Positions 42,710 to 51,333 of a stretch of 64,000 bases of DNA are shown in pieces. The translations under genes were made by a program, and so were the position numbers. Source of the stretch: JBMDXB01 sp048594975 (GTDB lineage: Bacteria > Acidobacteriota > Vicinamibacteria > Vicinamibacterales > 2-12-FULL-66-21); NCBI GenBank assembly GCA_048594975.1, contig JBMDXQ010000124.1, positions 12,241-76,240 of the forward strand, given 5' to 3'. Each line of letters opens with the position of its first letter. Within the stretch, counting starts at the first letter, position 1. Under the pieces are notes generated by a model. The model saw only the letters and a program-made list of their open reading frames with translations. It had not been told where the DNA came from and did no database searches.

Positions 42710-43897
42710 ATGCGCGTGACGAACGGATGCTGGTGGACGGGAGCGGTGATGGGCACGGCGCTGTTGCTCGCGCCGCTGGCGGCGGCCTGGGCGGAGCCGC
42801 AATCGCCCCGCCTCGAGCGCGCCAAGGATCTCATGACCGACGAGCGCTGGGTCGCCGCGGTGGCCGAGCTCACGACCGCGGCACGAGACGCGAAGGAAGC
42901 GAGCCGCGACGAGGCGCTCTTCTGGCTCGCCCAGTGCCACAAGGAGGTCGGCGACTACGCGCTCGCGCTCGACGCGATTCAGCGCCTGGAGCGGGAGTTC
43001 GCGAAGAGCCGCTGGGTCAGGCCGGCCAGGTCCATCAAGATCGAGATCGCGCAGCGGCTGAACCGCACGGACATCCTGTGGATGACGGCGCTGCCGCCGA
43101 TGCCCAAGCCGCCGCAGCCGGCGCCGATTGTCGTCGGCGAGACGGTGACGCCGACGCCCCCGCACCCGCCGCGCGCGCCGCGGCGGGCGGAGGGGCAGGT
43201 CCCCGAAACCGCCGAAGTGCCCCGTGTGTGGTTCACAAACGGACCGGACTTCGATGTGGAACTGCGAATCCAGGCGATGGGGAGCCTGATCCTGAGCGGG
43301 TCGGACAATGCGGTGAAGGTGATCCCGATGCTTCGCCACATTGCGCTGGAATCCACCGAGCCGGGACCCGCGCGCCGTGCGGTGTTCGCGCTCGCGCAAT
43401 CACCCCGCCCCGAAGCGCGATCGACCGTCGTCGAGGTGGCCAAGAAGGGACCGGAGCCGGTACAGATCGAAGCGGTGCGCGCCCTGGGCCGCTGGCGAGG
43501 GCCCGAGGTCTCGCAGGAGCTGCTGCAGGTGTACTCGGCGGCCGGCGACGAGGTGAAGTTCCACGTCGTCCGCTCGCTCGGCCAGCGGGCCGAAACGCAG
43601 GCCCTCGTCCACATCGCCGAGTCCGAGGTGAACCAGCACCTGCGCGAGACGGCGCTCGAGACGCTCGGAGGGGCGCCGGGCGGCATCCTCCACCTGCGGA
43701 GCATGTACGAGAGGGTGCCGGCCGCCTCGCGCCGCTCGATCATCCGCGGCCTCTTCAAAGCCCGCGACGACGAAGGGCTGATCCGCATCGCCGCGCGCGA
43801 GCGCCAGGCCGCGATGCGGCAGGAGATCCACGAGCGTCTCCGGCTGCTCGGGACGCCCCGGGCCAAGCAATATCTCGAACAGGTGCAGGGGAAATAG
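42710..43897 (+). CDS. Secreted TPR/HEAT-repeat protein
   Basis: 395 residues. Signal peptide (GTALLLAPLAAAWAEPQ), a TPR-like part at about 35-105 (EALFWLAQCHKEVGDYALALD), a Pro-rich linker at about 125-165, and then HEAT-like helical repeats (VIPMLRHIALESTEPGPARR, VQIEAVRALGRWRGPEVSQE, LRETALETLGGAPGG). Probably a protein-protein scaffold in the periplasm. It begins 7 bases after the anti-sigma gene and precedes the Rieske gene by 38 bases. Confidence 0.78.
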   Translation: MRVTNGCWWTGAVMGTALLLAPLAAAWAEPQSPRLERAKDLMTDERWVAAVAELTTAARDAKEASRDEALFWLAQCHKEVGDYALALDAIQRLEREFAKSRWVRPARSIKIEIAQRLNRTDILWMTALPPMPKPPQPAPIVVGETVTPTPPHPPRAPRRAEGQVPETAEVPRVWFTNGPDFDVELRIQAMGSLILSGSDNAVKVIPMLRHIALESTEPGPARRAVFALAQSPRPEARSTVVEVAKKGPEPVQIEAVRALGRWRGPEVSQELLQVYSAAGDEVKFHVVRSLGQRAETQALVHIAESEVNQHLRETALETLGGAPGGILHLRSMYERVPAASRRSIIRGLFKARDDEGLIRIAARERQAAMRQEIHERLRLLGTPRAKQYLEQVQGK

Positions 43898-43935
43898 GTA
43901 ATATCCGGAGACCGGGGTTCCCCCGGCGTCCGGAT

Positions 43936-44424
43936 ATGCCGCAGACCCATTCTCTCCCCTCAGGCGGGCGCCGCCGCGCCCTCGTCGTGTTCGTCAACTC
44001 GGTCATCGGCCTGATTGGCGCGGGCCTCGCCGCGCTGCTCGGAGCGTTTGCGCTGCGCCCGGCCGCCGCGCAGGCGGGCGGCCGGTGGCTGCGCGCCGGA
44101 ACCACCGACGATCTCACTCCCGACCTCCCCGTGCCGCGCGTGCTCGCGGTGCCGCGCGTCGACGGCTGGTATCGCGTGCGCGCGCGCCAGACCGTGTTCA
44201 TCGTATGGGACGGCGCCCGCGGCGTGCGGGCGATGTCCGCGACCTGCACGCACCTCGGCTGCCAGGTCCACTGGGACAGCGCCGCCGGACGCTTCCGCTG
44301 CCCGTGCCACGGCGGCGTCTACGATGCGTCGGGCCGGGTGCTGGACGGTCCTCCTCCCCGGCCGCTGGACGTCGTCGAAGCGCGCCTCGATCCGGCGGAC
44401 GGCTCGGTGCTGGTGCGGCTGTGA
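43936..44424 (+). CDS. Rieske [2Fe-2S] protein of a cytochrome bc/b6f-type complex
   Basis: 162 residues. N-terminal membrane anchor (ALVVFVNSVIGLIGAGLAALL) and a Rieske fold with the cluster boxes CTHLGCQVHWD and CPCHGGVYDASG, each with Cys and His ligands; the bridging cysteines of bc/b6f Rieske proteins are present in both boxes. It overlaps the downstream cytochrome b gene by four bases (GTGA). Confidence 0.93.
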   Translation: MPQTHSLPSGGRRRALVVFVNSVIGLIGAGLAALLGAFALRPAAAQAGGRWLRAGTTDDLTPDLPVPRVLAVPRVDGWYRVRARQTVFIVWDGARGVRAMSATCTHLGCQVHWDSAAGRFRCPCHGGVYDASGRVLDGPPPRPLDVVEARLDPADGSVLVRL

Positions 44425-46085
44425 GCGCGGTCCATCAGCAGCCGCCGGAGCCGACCGGGAGGCAGCGGAGGACCGGAGTCGAGGCGGCCGGGTGGCGAGC
44501 CAAGTTCCCCGCCGTTCGGGAATGGTTCGACGCCCGTACGGGCGCGGGCGAGCTCCGCCGCGTCCTGCTCGACGAGCCGCTGCCCCCCGGCACGGGATGG
44601 CTCTTCACGCTCGGCAGCATCCTGCTCGCGCTGCTCGCGGTGCAGGTGCTCACTGGCGCGTTCCTGACGCTCTACTACGCGCCCACCCCCGACCACGCCT
44701 ACGACAGCGTCCGCTTCATCATGTCCACGGCGAGCGGCCGGCTCGTCCGCGGCCTGCATCACTTCGGGGCGAGCTTCCTGGTGGTCGCCGTCGCGCTGCA
44801 CCTGCTGCGCGTGGTCGTGTTCGGCTCGTACAAACCGCCGCGCGAGCTGACCTGGCTTTCGGGGGTCGCGCTGCTCGTGATCGTGCTCGCCTTCGCGCTG
44901 ACCGGTTACCTGCTGCCGTGGGATCAGCGCGCCTTCTGGGCAACGGTCGTGACGATCAACATCTCGAAGCTGGCGCCGCTCGGCGGGGAGGTGGTGGCCG
45001 GCGTGATGCGCGGCGGCGCGACGATCGGCGCGCTCACGCTGACGCGATGGTACGCTGCCCACGTCATCTTCCTGCCGGCAGCGCTCGTCGCGCTGGTGTT
45101 CGCGCACCTGTTCCTGATGCGGCGGCAGGGCATCTCCGGCCCGGTGCGGCCGCGCGCCGGCAGTCCGTTCCCCTTCTACCCGGCGCAGGCGGCGCGTGAC
45201 GTCACGGTAGTCCTCGTGGTGTTGCTGGCGCTGGTCGTGCTCGCGCTGGCCGGGACGCCGCCGCTCGAAGCCCCCGCCGACCCGACCGATGCTTCCTACA
45301 TCCCGCGGCCGGAGTGGTACTTCCTCTCGCTGTTCCAGCTGCTGAAGTACTTCCCGGGCAAATGGGAGGTCGTCGGCGCGATCGTGCTGCCGACGGTGCT
45401 CGGTGGCGTGCTCGCCCTCCTGCCCTGGATCGACCGCGGGCCAGAGCGCGATCCGCGGAAGCGGCCGCTGGTGATCGGCGGGGCGATCGCCGGCGTGCTG
45501 GCGGTCGTGACGCTCACCGCGCTCGGCTGGCGGGATCGGCCGGCAGTCGCCGCCGATCCGGAGGCCTGGACGCTGCGGGAGATCGGCGGCAGCGTCTTCG
45601 TCGAGCGGCGCGGCTGCGCGCGCTGTCACTCGGAGAGCGGCGTTGCCGATCCGCTCGCGTCGATCCCGGCCACGCGCGGGCCCGAATGGCTGGCCGGCCA
45701 CGTCGCCGACCCCGAGATAATTGCATCCGGGCTGCGGCCCCCGGCGGCGGCGGTGCACGAGCGCGAGGCCGCCGCGATGGTCGCGTACGTCAGGCGTCTC
45801 ACGCGCGCCGGCCACCAGCACCCCGCGCTCGAGCCCGGGGCGCGGGCCGCGGCTGCCGTGTTTGCACGACACTGCATCGGGTGCCATCGCATCGACGGGG
45901 AAGGGGGCGACGAGGGGCCCGATCTCTCGCGCGTCGGGACGAAGCACGACTTCGAGAGGCTGCGCGTGTGGATCGCGGATCCGGCGTCGATCGATCCCGA
46001 CGCCGAGATGGACCCGTTCGGCAAGCGCCTCACGCCGCAGGAGCTCGATGCGATCGCCGGCTATCTGGCCCGGCGCACGCGATGA
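44421..46085 (+). CDS. Fused cytochrome b - subunit IV - diheme cytochrome c
   Basis: 554 residues from GTG 44421. Cytochrome b part to about 240: His113/His127 and His214/His229 give spacings of 14 and 15, the b6 pattern, and SYKPPRELTWLSGV is b6-like. The subunit-IV part has RPEWYFLSLFQLLKYFPGKW, containing the Qo-site PEWY. After a last helix (GGAIAGVLAVVTLTALGW) the C-terminal region carries two c-type haem sites, CARCH at 399 and CIGCH at 485. It therefore joins three subunits of a menaquinol:cytochrome c oxidoreductase into one chain. Confidence 0.92.
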   Translation: MSAVHQQPPEPTGRQRRTGVEAAGWRAKFPAVREWFDARTGAGELRRVLLDEPLPPGTGWLFTLGSILLALLAVQVLTGAFLTLYYAPTPDHAYDSVRFIMSTASGRLVRGLHHFGASFLVVAVALHLLRVVVFGSYKPPRELTWLSGVALLVIVLAFALTGYLLPWDQRAFWATVVTINISKLAPLGGEVVAGVMRGGATIGALTLTRWYAAHVIFLPAALVALVFAHLFLMRRQGISGPVRPRAGSPFPFYPAQAARDVTVVLVVLLALVVLALAGTPPLEAPADPTDASYIPRPEWYFLSLFQLLKYFPGKWEVVGAIVLPTVLGGVLALLPWIDRGPERDPRKRPLVIGGAIAGVLAVVTLTALGWRDRPAVAADPEAWTLREIGGSVFVERRGCARCHSESGVADPLASIPATRGPEWLAGHVADPEIIASGLRPPAAAVHEREAAAMVAYVRRLTRAGHQHPALEPGARAAAAVFARHCIGCHRIDGEGGDEGPDLSRVGTKHDFERLRVWIADPASIDPDAEMDPFGKRLTPQELDAIAGYLARRTR

Positions 46086-47587
46086 GTAACCCGCTGCACG
46101 ACGGCCTGCGCATCGAGCCGACGCCGGGCGCGGCAACGCTGGTGATCTTCGGCGCCTCCGGTGACCTGACCCGGCGCAAGCTGCTGCCGGCGCTGTATCG
46201 GCTCTCGCGCGGACAGCGGCTGCCGGCGCAGCTGTCGGTGATGGGAATCGGGCGCTCGAAGCTGGACGACGACCGCTTCCGCGAGCAGTTCTTCGCCAGC
46301 CTTCGCGAGTTTGCGGGCGTGGCGGACCGCTCCGACGAGGTCGCCGCGTCGCTCGCGCAGCGGCTGCACTACCTGTCGGGCGATCTCGAGGACCCTGCCC
46401 TCTACCAGCGGCTCGCCGAGCGGCTCGCGGCCGACGGTTCGCCGGGTGTTCTCTACTACCTCGCGATCCCACCGGAAGCCTACCCGTCGATCGTCGAGCG
46501 GCTCGGCGCGGCCGGCCTTGCCGCGTCGACCACCGAGCATGGCTGGAGGCGGCTCATCGTCGAGAAGCCGTTCGGGACGGATCTGTCGAGCGCCCGGCGC
46601 CTCAATCGGGCGATCCACCGGCACTTCGCCGAGCCGCAGGTGTTCCGGATCGATCATTACCTGGGGAAGGAGACGGTCCAGAACCTGCTCGTCTTCCGGT
46701 TCGGCAACGGCATGTTCGAACCGATCTGGAACCGTCGTTACATCGACCACGTGCAGATCACGGCGGCCGAGACGGTCGGCGTCGAGCGGCGCGCCGGTTA
46801 CTACGAGCAGGCCGGGGCGCTGCGCGACATGGTCCAGAACCACCTGATGCAGCTCCTCACGATGGTGGCGATGGAGCCGCCGATCGCGTTCACCGCCGAC
46901 AGCGTGCGCGACCGGAAGATCGACGCACTGCTCGCCGCGCAGCCGGTCGCCGGCGTGGTTCGCGGGCAGTACCGAGCCGGCTGGGTGAACGGGGCGGAGG
47001 TCCCGGGGTACCGCGAGGAGCCGGGCGTGGACGCGGCGTCGCAGACCGAGACCTTCGCCGCCGTCCGCCTGCACCTGGACAGCTGGCGCTGGGCCGGCGT
47101 GCCGTTCTACCTGCGCACCGGCAAGCGGCTGCCGAAGCGGACCACCGAGATTGCGATTCAGTTCCGGCGCCCGCCGCTCGAGATCTTCCGGAAGGTGACG
47201 CTCGCGCCGGTGTCGCCCAACCTGCTGGTCGTCAACGTGCAGCCGGACGAGGGTATTTCCATTCGCTTCGAAGCGAAGCTGCCGGGCACGCGTATGCAGC
47301 TGGCGCCGGTGCGCATGAACTTTCGCTACGGACACGCGTTCGGCGGGCCCGTGCCCGAGGCCTACGAGACCCTGCTGCTCGACGCGCTGCTCGGCGATGC
47401 CACCCTGTTCGCGCGCCACGACTTCGTCGAAGCGTCATGGGCGCTGATCACGCCCGTCCACGAGGCCTGGGCCGCCTCGCCGCACGATCCCGCATCGGCG
47501 CTCGCCAGCTACGAGGCGGGCGACTGGGGACCGGCCGAGGCCGACGCCCTCATCCAGCGTGACGGCCGGCGATGGAGGACGCTGTGA
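46082..47587 (+). CDS. zwf: Glucose-6-phosphate 1-dehydrogenase
   Basis: 501 residues. NADP-binding IFGASGDLTRRKLLPALY, substrate site RIDHYLGKETVQNLLVFRFG and the KPFGTD loop; C-terminal beta domain intact (RTGKRLPKRTTEIAIQFRR). First enzyme of the oxidative pentose phosphate pathway. It overlaps the cytochrome gene stop by four bases (ATGA), and opcA starts inside its stop codon. Confidence 0.96.
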   Translation: MSNPLHDGLRIEPTPGAATLVIFGASGDLTRRKLLPALYRLSRGQRLPAQLSVMGIGRSKLDDDRFREQFFASLREFAGVADRSDEVAASLAQRLHYLSGDLEDPALYQRLAERLAADGSPGVLYYLAIPPEAYPSIVERLGAAGLAASTTEHGWRRLIVEKPFGTDLSSARRLNRAIHRHFAEPQVFRIDHYLGKETVQNLLVFRFGNGMFEPIWNRRYIDHVQITAAETVGVERRAGYYEQAGALRDMVQNHLMQLLTMVAMEPPIAFTADSVRDRKIDALLAAQPVAGVVRGQYRAGWVNGAEVPGYREEPGVDAASQTETFAAVRLHLDSWRWAGVPFYLRTGKRLPKRTTEIAIQFRRPPLEIFRKVTLAPVSPNLLVVNVQPDEGISIRFEAKLPGTRMQLAPVRMNFRYGHAFGGPVPEAYETLLLDALLGDATLFARHDFVEASWALITPVHEAWAASPHDPASALASYEAGDWGPAEADALIQRDGRRWRTL

Positions 47588-48453
47588 GCGATCTGTTGCC
47601 GGGCGCGGCGGAAGTGGCGTTCGTGGATCTTCCAGCAACCGCGGAGGCCGCGATCGCCAGCGTGGTCATCGTCGCCCCCCGGGCGCGCATGCGCGAGGCA
47701 GCCGAGGCGCTGACGCCCTCGGCCGAGGCCGGCCTGCGGCCCATCCTGATCGTCTCCGATCCGGAAACCGCAGCCAGCTTCCGCACGGCCGGCGGCGCGA
47801 TCGTCCTCGAAGGGCTCAAGCCCGAGCACTTCGACAACGCCGTCGCCGCGTTGCGGCTGTCGAGTCTGCCGACGCTGGTCTGGTGGCGCGGCGGATCGGC
47901 CGACGCGCTGCCACGGCTCGCGTCACTGGCCGACCGTCTCGTGCTGGATACCGTCGACCCGGGCGAGGTCTGGCCGCTCGTCGGCCGCCTGGCGGAGCAC
48001 ACCGCCGTGACCGACATCCGGTGGGCGCGGCTCACGCGCTGGCGAACGCTGATGGCGCATTTCTTCGACATCCCCGAGATCCGCGACGACGCGGCGGCGT
48101 TCCATTCCCTCGAGGTGCGCGGCGGCGACGTCCATGCGGCGCGTCTCTTCGCCGGCTGGCTCACCTCGTCGCTGGCGGTGCCGCCGGACTTCGTCGTCGA
48201 CATCCGCGAGCGCGCGGGCGCACCCGCGATCCAGCACGTGTGCCTCGGGAACCGCGAGCGCCGCCTGATCCTGCGCCTGGCGCAGAGCCGGACGTGCGTC
48301 GTCACGGCGGTCGAGAGCGAGCGCGGGCCGGCGACGCGCATCGTCTCGCTCGGCGACCAGGGGCTCGCCGCGCTCATCGCCGAGGAGCTGCGCGTGCGCT
48401 CGCACGACGTCGCGTTCGAGCGCGCCGTCCGTGTAATGGAGGGGAGCCGTTGA
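47584..48453 (+). CDS. opcA: OpcA-like glucose-6-phosphate dehydrogenase assembly protein
   Basis: 289 residues from GTG 47584, with GGAGG five bases upstream and a GTGA overlap with zwf; ATG 47572 is an alternative. Sequence shows the OpcA plan: TLVWWRGGSADALPRLASLA, RLVLDTVDPGEVW, RWARLTRWRTLMAHFFDIPE and a C-terminal domain. OpcA is an allosteric partner of Zwf in cyanobacteria and actinobacteria. Its position downstream of zwf is the usual one. Confidence 0.85.
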   Translation: MSDLLPGAAEVAFVDLPATAEAAIASVVIVAPRARMREAAEALTPSAEAGLRPILIVSDPETAASFRTAGGAIVLEGLKPEHFDNAVAALRLSSLPTLVWWRGGSADALPRLASLADRLVLDTVDPGEVWPLVGRLAEHTAVTDIRWARLTRWRTLMAHFFDIPEIRDDAAAFHSLEVRGGDVHAARLFAGWLTSSLAVPPDFVVDIRERAGAPAIQHVCLGNRERRLILRLAQSRTCVVTAVESERGPATRIVSLGDQGLAALIAEELRVRSHDVAFERAVRVMEGSR

Positions 48454-50036
48454 TTGCACACCACGCGACGACGCTGAACCTGGCAAGCGTGCTGGAGCAG
48501 CAGGCGCGACTGGTGCCCGGCCGTGTCGCGGTGACCTGCCGCGACACGAACATCAGCTATGCCGAACTCGACCGGCGCGCGGCACAGATCGCCGCCGGCC
48601 TCGTCGCGCTGGGCATTGTCGCCGGGGACCGCGTCGCGCTCTCCTGCCCGAACCTGCCGTGGTTCCCGATGGTGTACTTCGGCATACTCAAGGCGGGAGC
48701 CGTGGTCGTGCCGCTCAACGTGCTGTTGAAGCCGCGCGAGATCGCGTACCACCTGCGCGACTCCCAGGCGAAGGCGCTCCTGGCGTTCGAGGGGACGCCG
48801 GAGCTGCCGATGGCGCAGATGGCGCGCGCCGGCTGCGACGAGGCGCTCTGCCCGAACCTGGTGGTGATAACGCTCGACCCGGGCGCGCGCAGCCCGGTGT
48901 CGCCGTCGCTCACGCTCGGACAGCTGATGCACGGGCGGGCCGCCGCATCCGCGACCGTGCCGCGCCGGCCCGACGACACCGCCGTCATCCTCTACACGTC
49001 CGGGACGACCGGGCAGCCGAAGGGCGCCGAGCTGACGCACGCGAACATGGTGATGAACGCGATCGCGTCGCGCGAGATGTTCGCGCCGGCCGGCCGCGGC
49101 GGTCTCCAGCAGGACGTCCACCTCATCACGCTGCCGCTGTTCCACTCGACCGCGCAGACCTGCCAGATGAACTCCGGCCTGCACGCCGGCGCGCGGTTGG
49201 TGCTGCTGCCGCGCTTCGAGCCCGCAGCGGTGCTCGAGGCCGTGGCCCGCGAGCAGGCGAACTTCTGGATTGGCGTCCCAACGATGTACTGGGCGCTGCT
49301 CAAGCACGTGGAGGTCGCGGCGATCGACCCGGCCCCGATCGCTGCGCACCTGAGCCTGTGCGTCTCGGGCGGTGCCCCGATGCCGGTGGAGGTCATGCAG
49401 CGGTTCGAGGCAACGTTCGGCGTACGCGTGCTCGAAGGCTACGGCCTGTCGGAAACCTCGCCGGTTGCGTGCTTCAACCAGGTGCACCGCGCCAGCAAGC
49501 CGGGCACCGTCGGCCTGCCGATCTTCGGCGTGGACCTGCAGTGCGTCGATGACAAGGGCACGCCCGTACTCACCGGCGAGCGCGGCGAGGTCGTCATCCG
49601 CGGGCCCAACATCATGAAGGGGTACTACAACCGGCCGGAGGCGACCACGGAGGCGCTGCGCGATGGCTGGTTTCACACCGGCGACATCGGCACGATTGAC
49701 GCCGACGGCTACGTGTCGATCGTCGACCGCAAGAAGGACATGATCCTGCGCGGCGGCTTCAGTGTGTACCCGCGGGAGCTGGAAGAAGTGATCATGACGC
49801 ACCCGGCGGTGTCACTGGTCGCCGTCATCGGCGTGCCCGACGAGCGGCTCGGGGAGGAGGTGAAGGCCTTCGTCGTGAAGACGCCGGGCGCCAACACGAC
49901 GGAGGCGGAGCTGCTCGACTGGTGCCGCGAGCAGTTCGCAGCGTACAAGTATCCGCGGCAGATCGAGTTCCGCGAGTCGCTGCCGGTCGGTGCGACCGGT
50001 AAGATCCTCAAGCGCGAGCTCCGCGCGGCGAGCTGA
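48450..50036 (+). CDS. Long-chain acyl-CoA ligase (AMP-binding family)
   Basis: 528 residues from TTG 48450, which overlaps the opcA stop and follows GGAGGGGAG. Adenylation motifs: ILYTSGTTGQPKGAELTHAN (A3), GYGLSETSPVACFN (A5), GWFHTGDIGTIDADGY (A7), DRKKDMILRGGFSVYPRELE (A8) and GKILKRELR with the catalytic lysine (A10). Closest in form to medium/long-chain fatty-acid ligases. No carrier domain is attached. Confidence 0.9.
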   Translation: MIAHHATTLNLASVLEQQARLVPGRVAVTCRDTNISYAELDRRAAQIAAGLVALGIVAGDRVALSCPNLPWFPMVYFGILKAGAVVVPLNVLLKPREIAYHLRDSQAKALLAFEGTPELPMAQMARAGCDEALCPNLVVITLDPGARSPVSPSLTLGQLMHGRAAASATVPRRPDDTAVILYTSGTTGQPKGAELTHANMVMNAIASREMFAPAGRGGLQQDVHLITLPLFHSTAQTCQMNSGLHAGARLVLLPRFEPAAVLEAVAREQANFWIGVPTMYWALLKHVEVAAIDPAPIAAHLSLCVSGGAPMPVEVMQRFEATFGVRVLEGYGLSETSPVACFNQVHRASKPGTVGLPIFGVDLQCVDDKGTPVLTGERGEVVIRGPNIMKGYYNRPEATTEALRDGWFHTGDIGTIDADGYVSIVDRKKDMILRGGFSVYPRELEEVIMTHPAVSLVAVIGVPDERLGEEVKAFVVKTPGANTTEAELLDWCREQFAAYKYPRQIEFRESLPVGATGKILKRELRAAS

Positions 50037-50102
50037 TGAGGGCCGGCAGCCGGCTTGCATCGGCGACGGTAGAGGAAGACGGTATAGGAAGAGGAGGGGC
50101 TG

Positions 50103-50546
50103 ATGCCGAAATGCAGTGAAGTGATGACCCGCGAGCCGGTGTGCTGCGAGCCCTCCGACCCGATCCCCCGGGCAGCCGAGCTGATGAAGCGCGAGGACGT
50201 CGGGTCGGTGCCCGTGGTCGAGTCGCGGGCTGACAACCGCCTGGTCGGCATCGTCACGGACCGCGACATTGTCGTCAAGCTCGTGGCCGAGGGCCGCAAG
50301 GTGGAGAGCGCGACGGTCCGCGACACGATGACGCCGCACCCGGTGTGCTGCCGCGAGGACGATGACGTGAGCCGGGCCGTGGCGCTGATGGAGGAGCGCC
50401 AGGTCCGACGCATGCCGGTCGTGACGGCGGACGGCCGGCTGTCGGGCATCATTGCCCAGGCGGACATCGCCACGAGGCTGCACCGCGATCGTACGACTGG
50501 TGAGCTGGTCGAAGCGATTTCCGAGAGCGGAACGACGCGCCGCTGA
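50103..50546 (+). CDS. CBS-domain pair protein
   Basis: 147 residues forming two CBS motifs: KCSEVMTREPVCCEPSDPIP to VGIVTDRDIVVKLVAEG, and TVRDTMTPHPVCCREDDDVS to LSGIIAQADIATRLHRD. Such stand-alone pairs bind adenine nucleotides and act as sensors. Preceded by GAGGAGG. It lies directly upstream of the gas-vesicle cluster but is separated from it by a hairpin and a promoter, so functional linkage is doubtful. Confidence 0.88.
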   Translation: MPKCSEVMTREPVCCEPSDPIPRAAELMKREDVGSVPVVESRADNRLVGIVTDRDIVVKLVAEGRKVESATVRDTMTPHPVCCREDDDVSRAVALMEERQVRRMPVVTADGRLSGIIAQADIATRLHRDRTTGELVEAISESGTTRR

Positions 50547-50551
50547 CCCCT

Positions 50552-50588
50552 GACGGCCGCCCTCCAGCCGCGCTGGCGAGCGGCCGTC
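50552..50588 (+). terminator. Candidate terminator hairpin after the CBS gene
   Basis: GACGGCCGC (50552-50560) pairs with GCGGCCGTC (50580-50588) across a 19-base loop. No T-tract follows. Confidence 0.45.
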
Positions 50589-50603
50589 CAGCCCGTCCGT
50601 CGG

Positions 50604-50633
50604 TTGCCTGCCTGAGATAGCGTGGGATATATT
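50604..50633 (+). promoter_or_regulatory. Sigma-70-type promoter of the gas-vesicle cluster
   Basis: TTGCCT (50604-50609), 18-base spacer, TATATT (50628-50633). gvpJ begins at 50647, so the 5' leader would be about seven bases and no ribosome-binding site fits in it. Confidence 0.55.
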
Positions 50634-50646
50634 CGCGTGCGGCAAA

Positions 50647-50970
50647 ATGGCTGTGGACCTTCCCACGTCGCATCGCTCGACCGGACTCGTCGATGTTCTC
50701 GATCGCGTGCTCGACAAGGGATTGGTCATTGCCGGCGACATCAAGGTCTCACTGGCTGAAGTCGAACTGCTGACGATCCGGATCCGCCTTCTCGTGTGTT
50801 CCCTCGACAAAGCGCAGGAGATTGGCCTCGACTGGTGGCGGTACGACAGGGATCTGTCCTCGGGCGCCCGGCGTTCGGCCCTGGCCGCCCATGACGAGCT
50901 TCGCGAGCAGATCCTCGCGCTCGAGCGGAAGGTGGACGCGTTGTCGGCAGCGTCGAGACGGCGCCGGTAG
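50647..50970 (+). CDS. gvpJ: Gas vesicle protein GvpJ
   Basis: 107 residues. GvpA-family core at about 12-70 with the GvpJ-specific sequence: LVDVLDRVLDKGLVIAGDIK, then VELLTIRIRLLVCSLDKAQE and IGLDWWRYDRDLS, close to the Bacillus megaterium GvpJ pattern IGMDWWENDPYLS. The C-terminus is helical and ends in four arginines. GvpJ is a minor shell or nucleation component. First gene of the cluster, immediately behind its promoter. Confidence 0.92.
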   Translation: MAVDLPTSHRSTGLVDVLDRVLDKGLVIAGDIKVSLAEVELLTIRIRLLVCSLDKAQEIGLDWWRYDRDLSSGARRSALAAHDELREQILALERKVDALSAASRRRR

Positions 50971-51003
50971 GCGATCCACGGTTGCGGGCAACAGGAGCGC
51001 AGC

Positions 51004-51330
51004 ATGGCAGTTGAACGGGCAGCCGGCGGGACGAGCCTCATCGACGTCCTCGACCGCGTGCTGGACAAAGGGATCGTCATCGACGCCTGGGTCCGCGTGT
51101 CGCTCGTCGGGATCGACCTCCTCACGGTCGAGGCGCGGGTGGTTGTCGCATCCATCGACACCTACCTGAAGTATTCCGAAGCCGTAGGTTCGGTGCCGCC
51201 CGTCTCGCGGCCGCAGGCTGAGCTGACCGCCCACCAGAACGTCGTCGCGGAGAATGCCGCGCTGCGCGCCGAGCTGGCAGCGACGAAGGCGACGCGAGCG
51301 CGCCTGCGGAGGCGCACCCAGGAGGGATAG
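51004..51330 (+). CDS. gvpA: Gas vesicle structural protein GvpA
   Basis: 108 residues, AGGAG upstream. Residues 8-65 are the canonical shell protein: SLIDVLDRVLDKGIVIDAWV, RVSLVGIDLLTVEARVVVAS and IDTYLKYSEAVG. The usual protein ends near residue 70; here a further 38 residues form a charged helix with an Arg-rich end (RARLRRRTQEG). This is the main wall-forming candidate and the only GvpA proper in the window. Confidence 0.95.
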   Translation: MAVERAAGGTSLIDVLDRVLDKGIVIDAWVRVSLVGIDLLTVEARVVVASIDTYLKYSEAVGSVPPVSRPQAELTAHQNVVAENAALRAELAATKATRARLRRRTQEG

Positions 51331-51333
51331 CCT

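Noticed and set aside
50103..50546. CBS-domain protein as part of the gas-vesicle system
   Set aside because: A terminator-like hairpin and a separate promoter lie between it and gvpJ.
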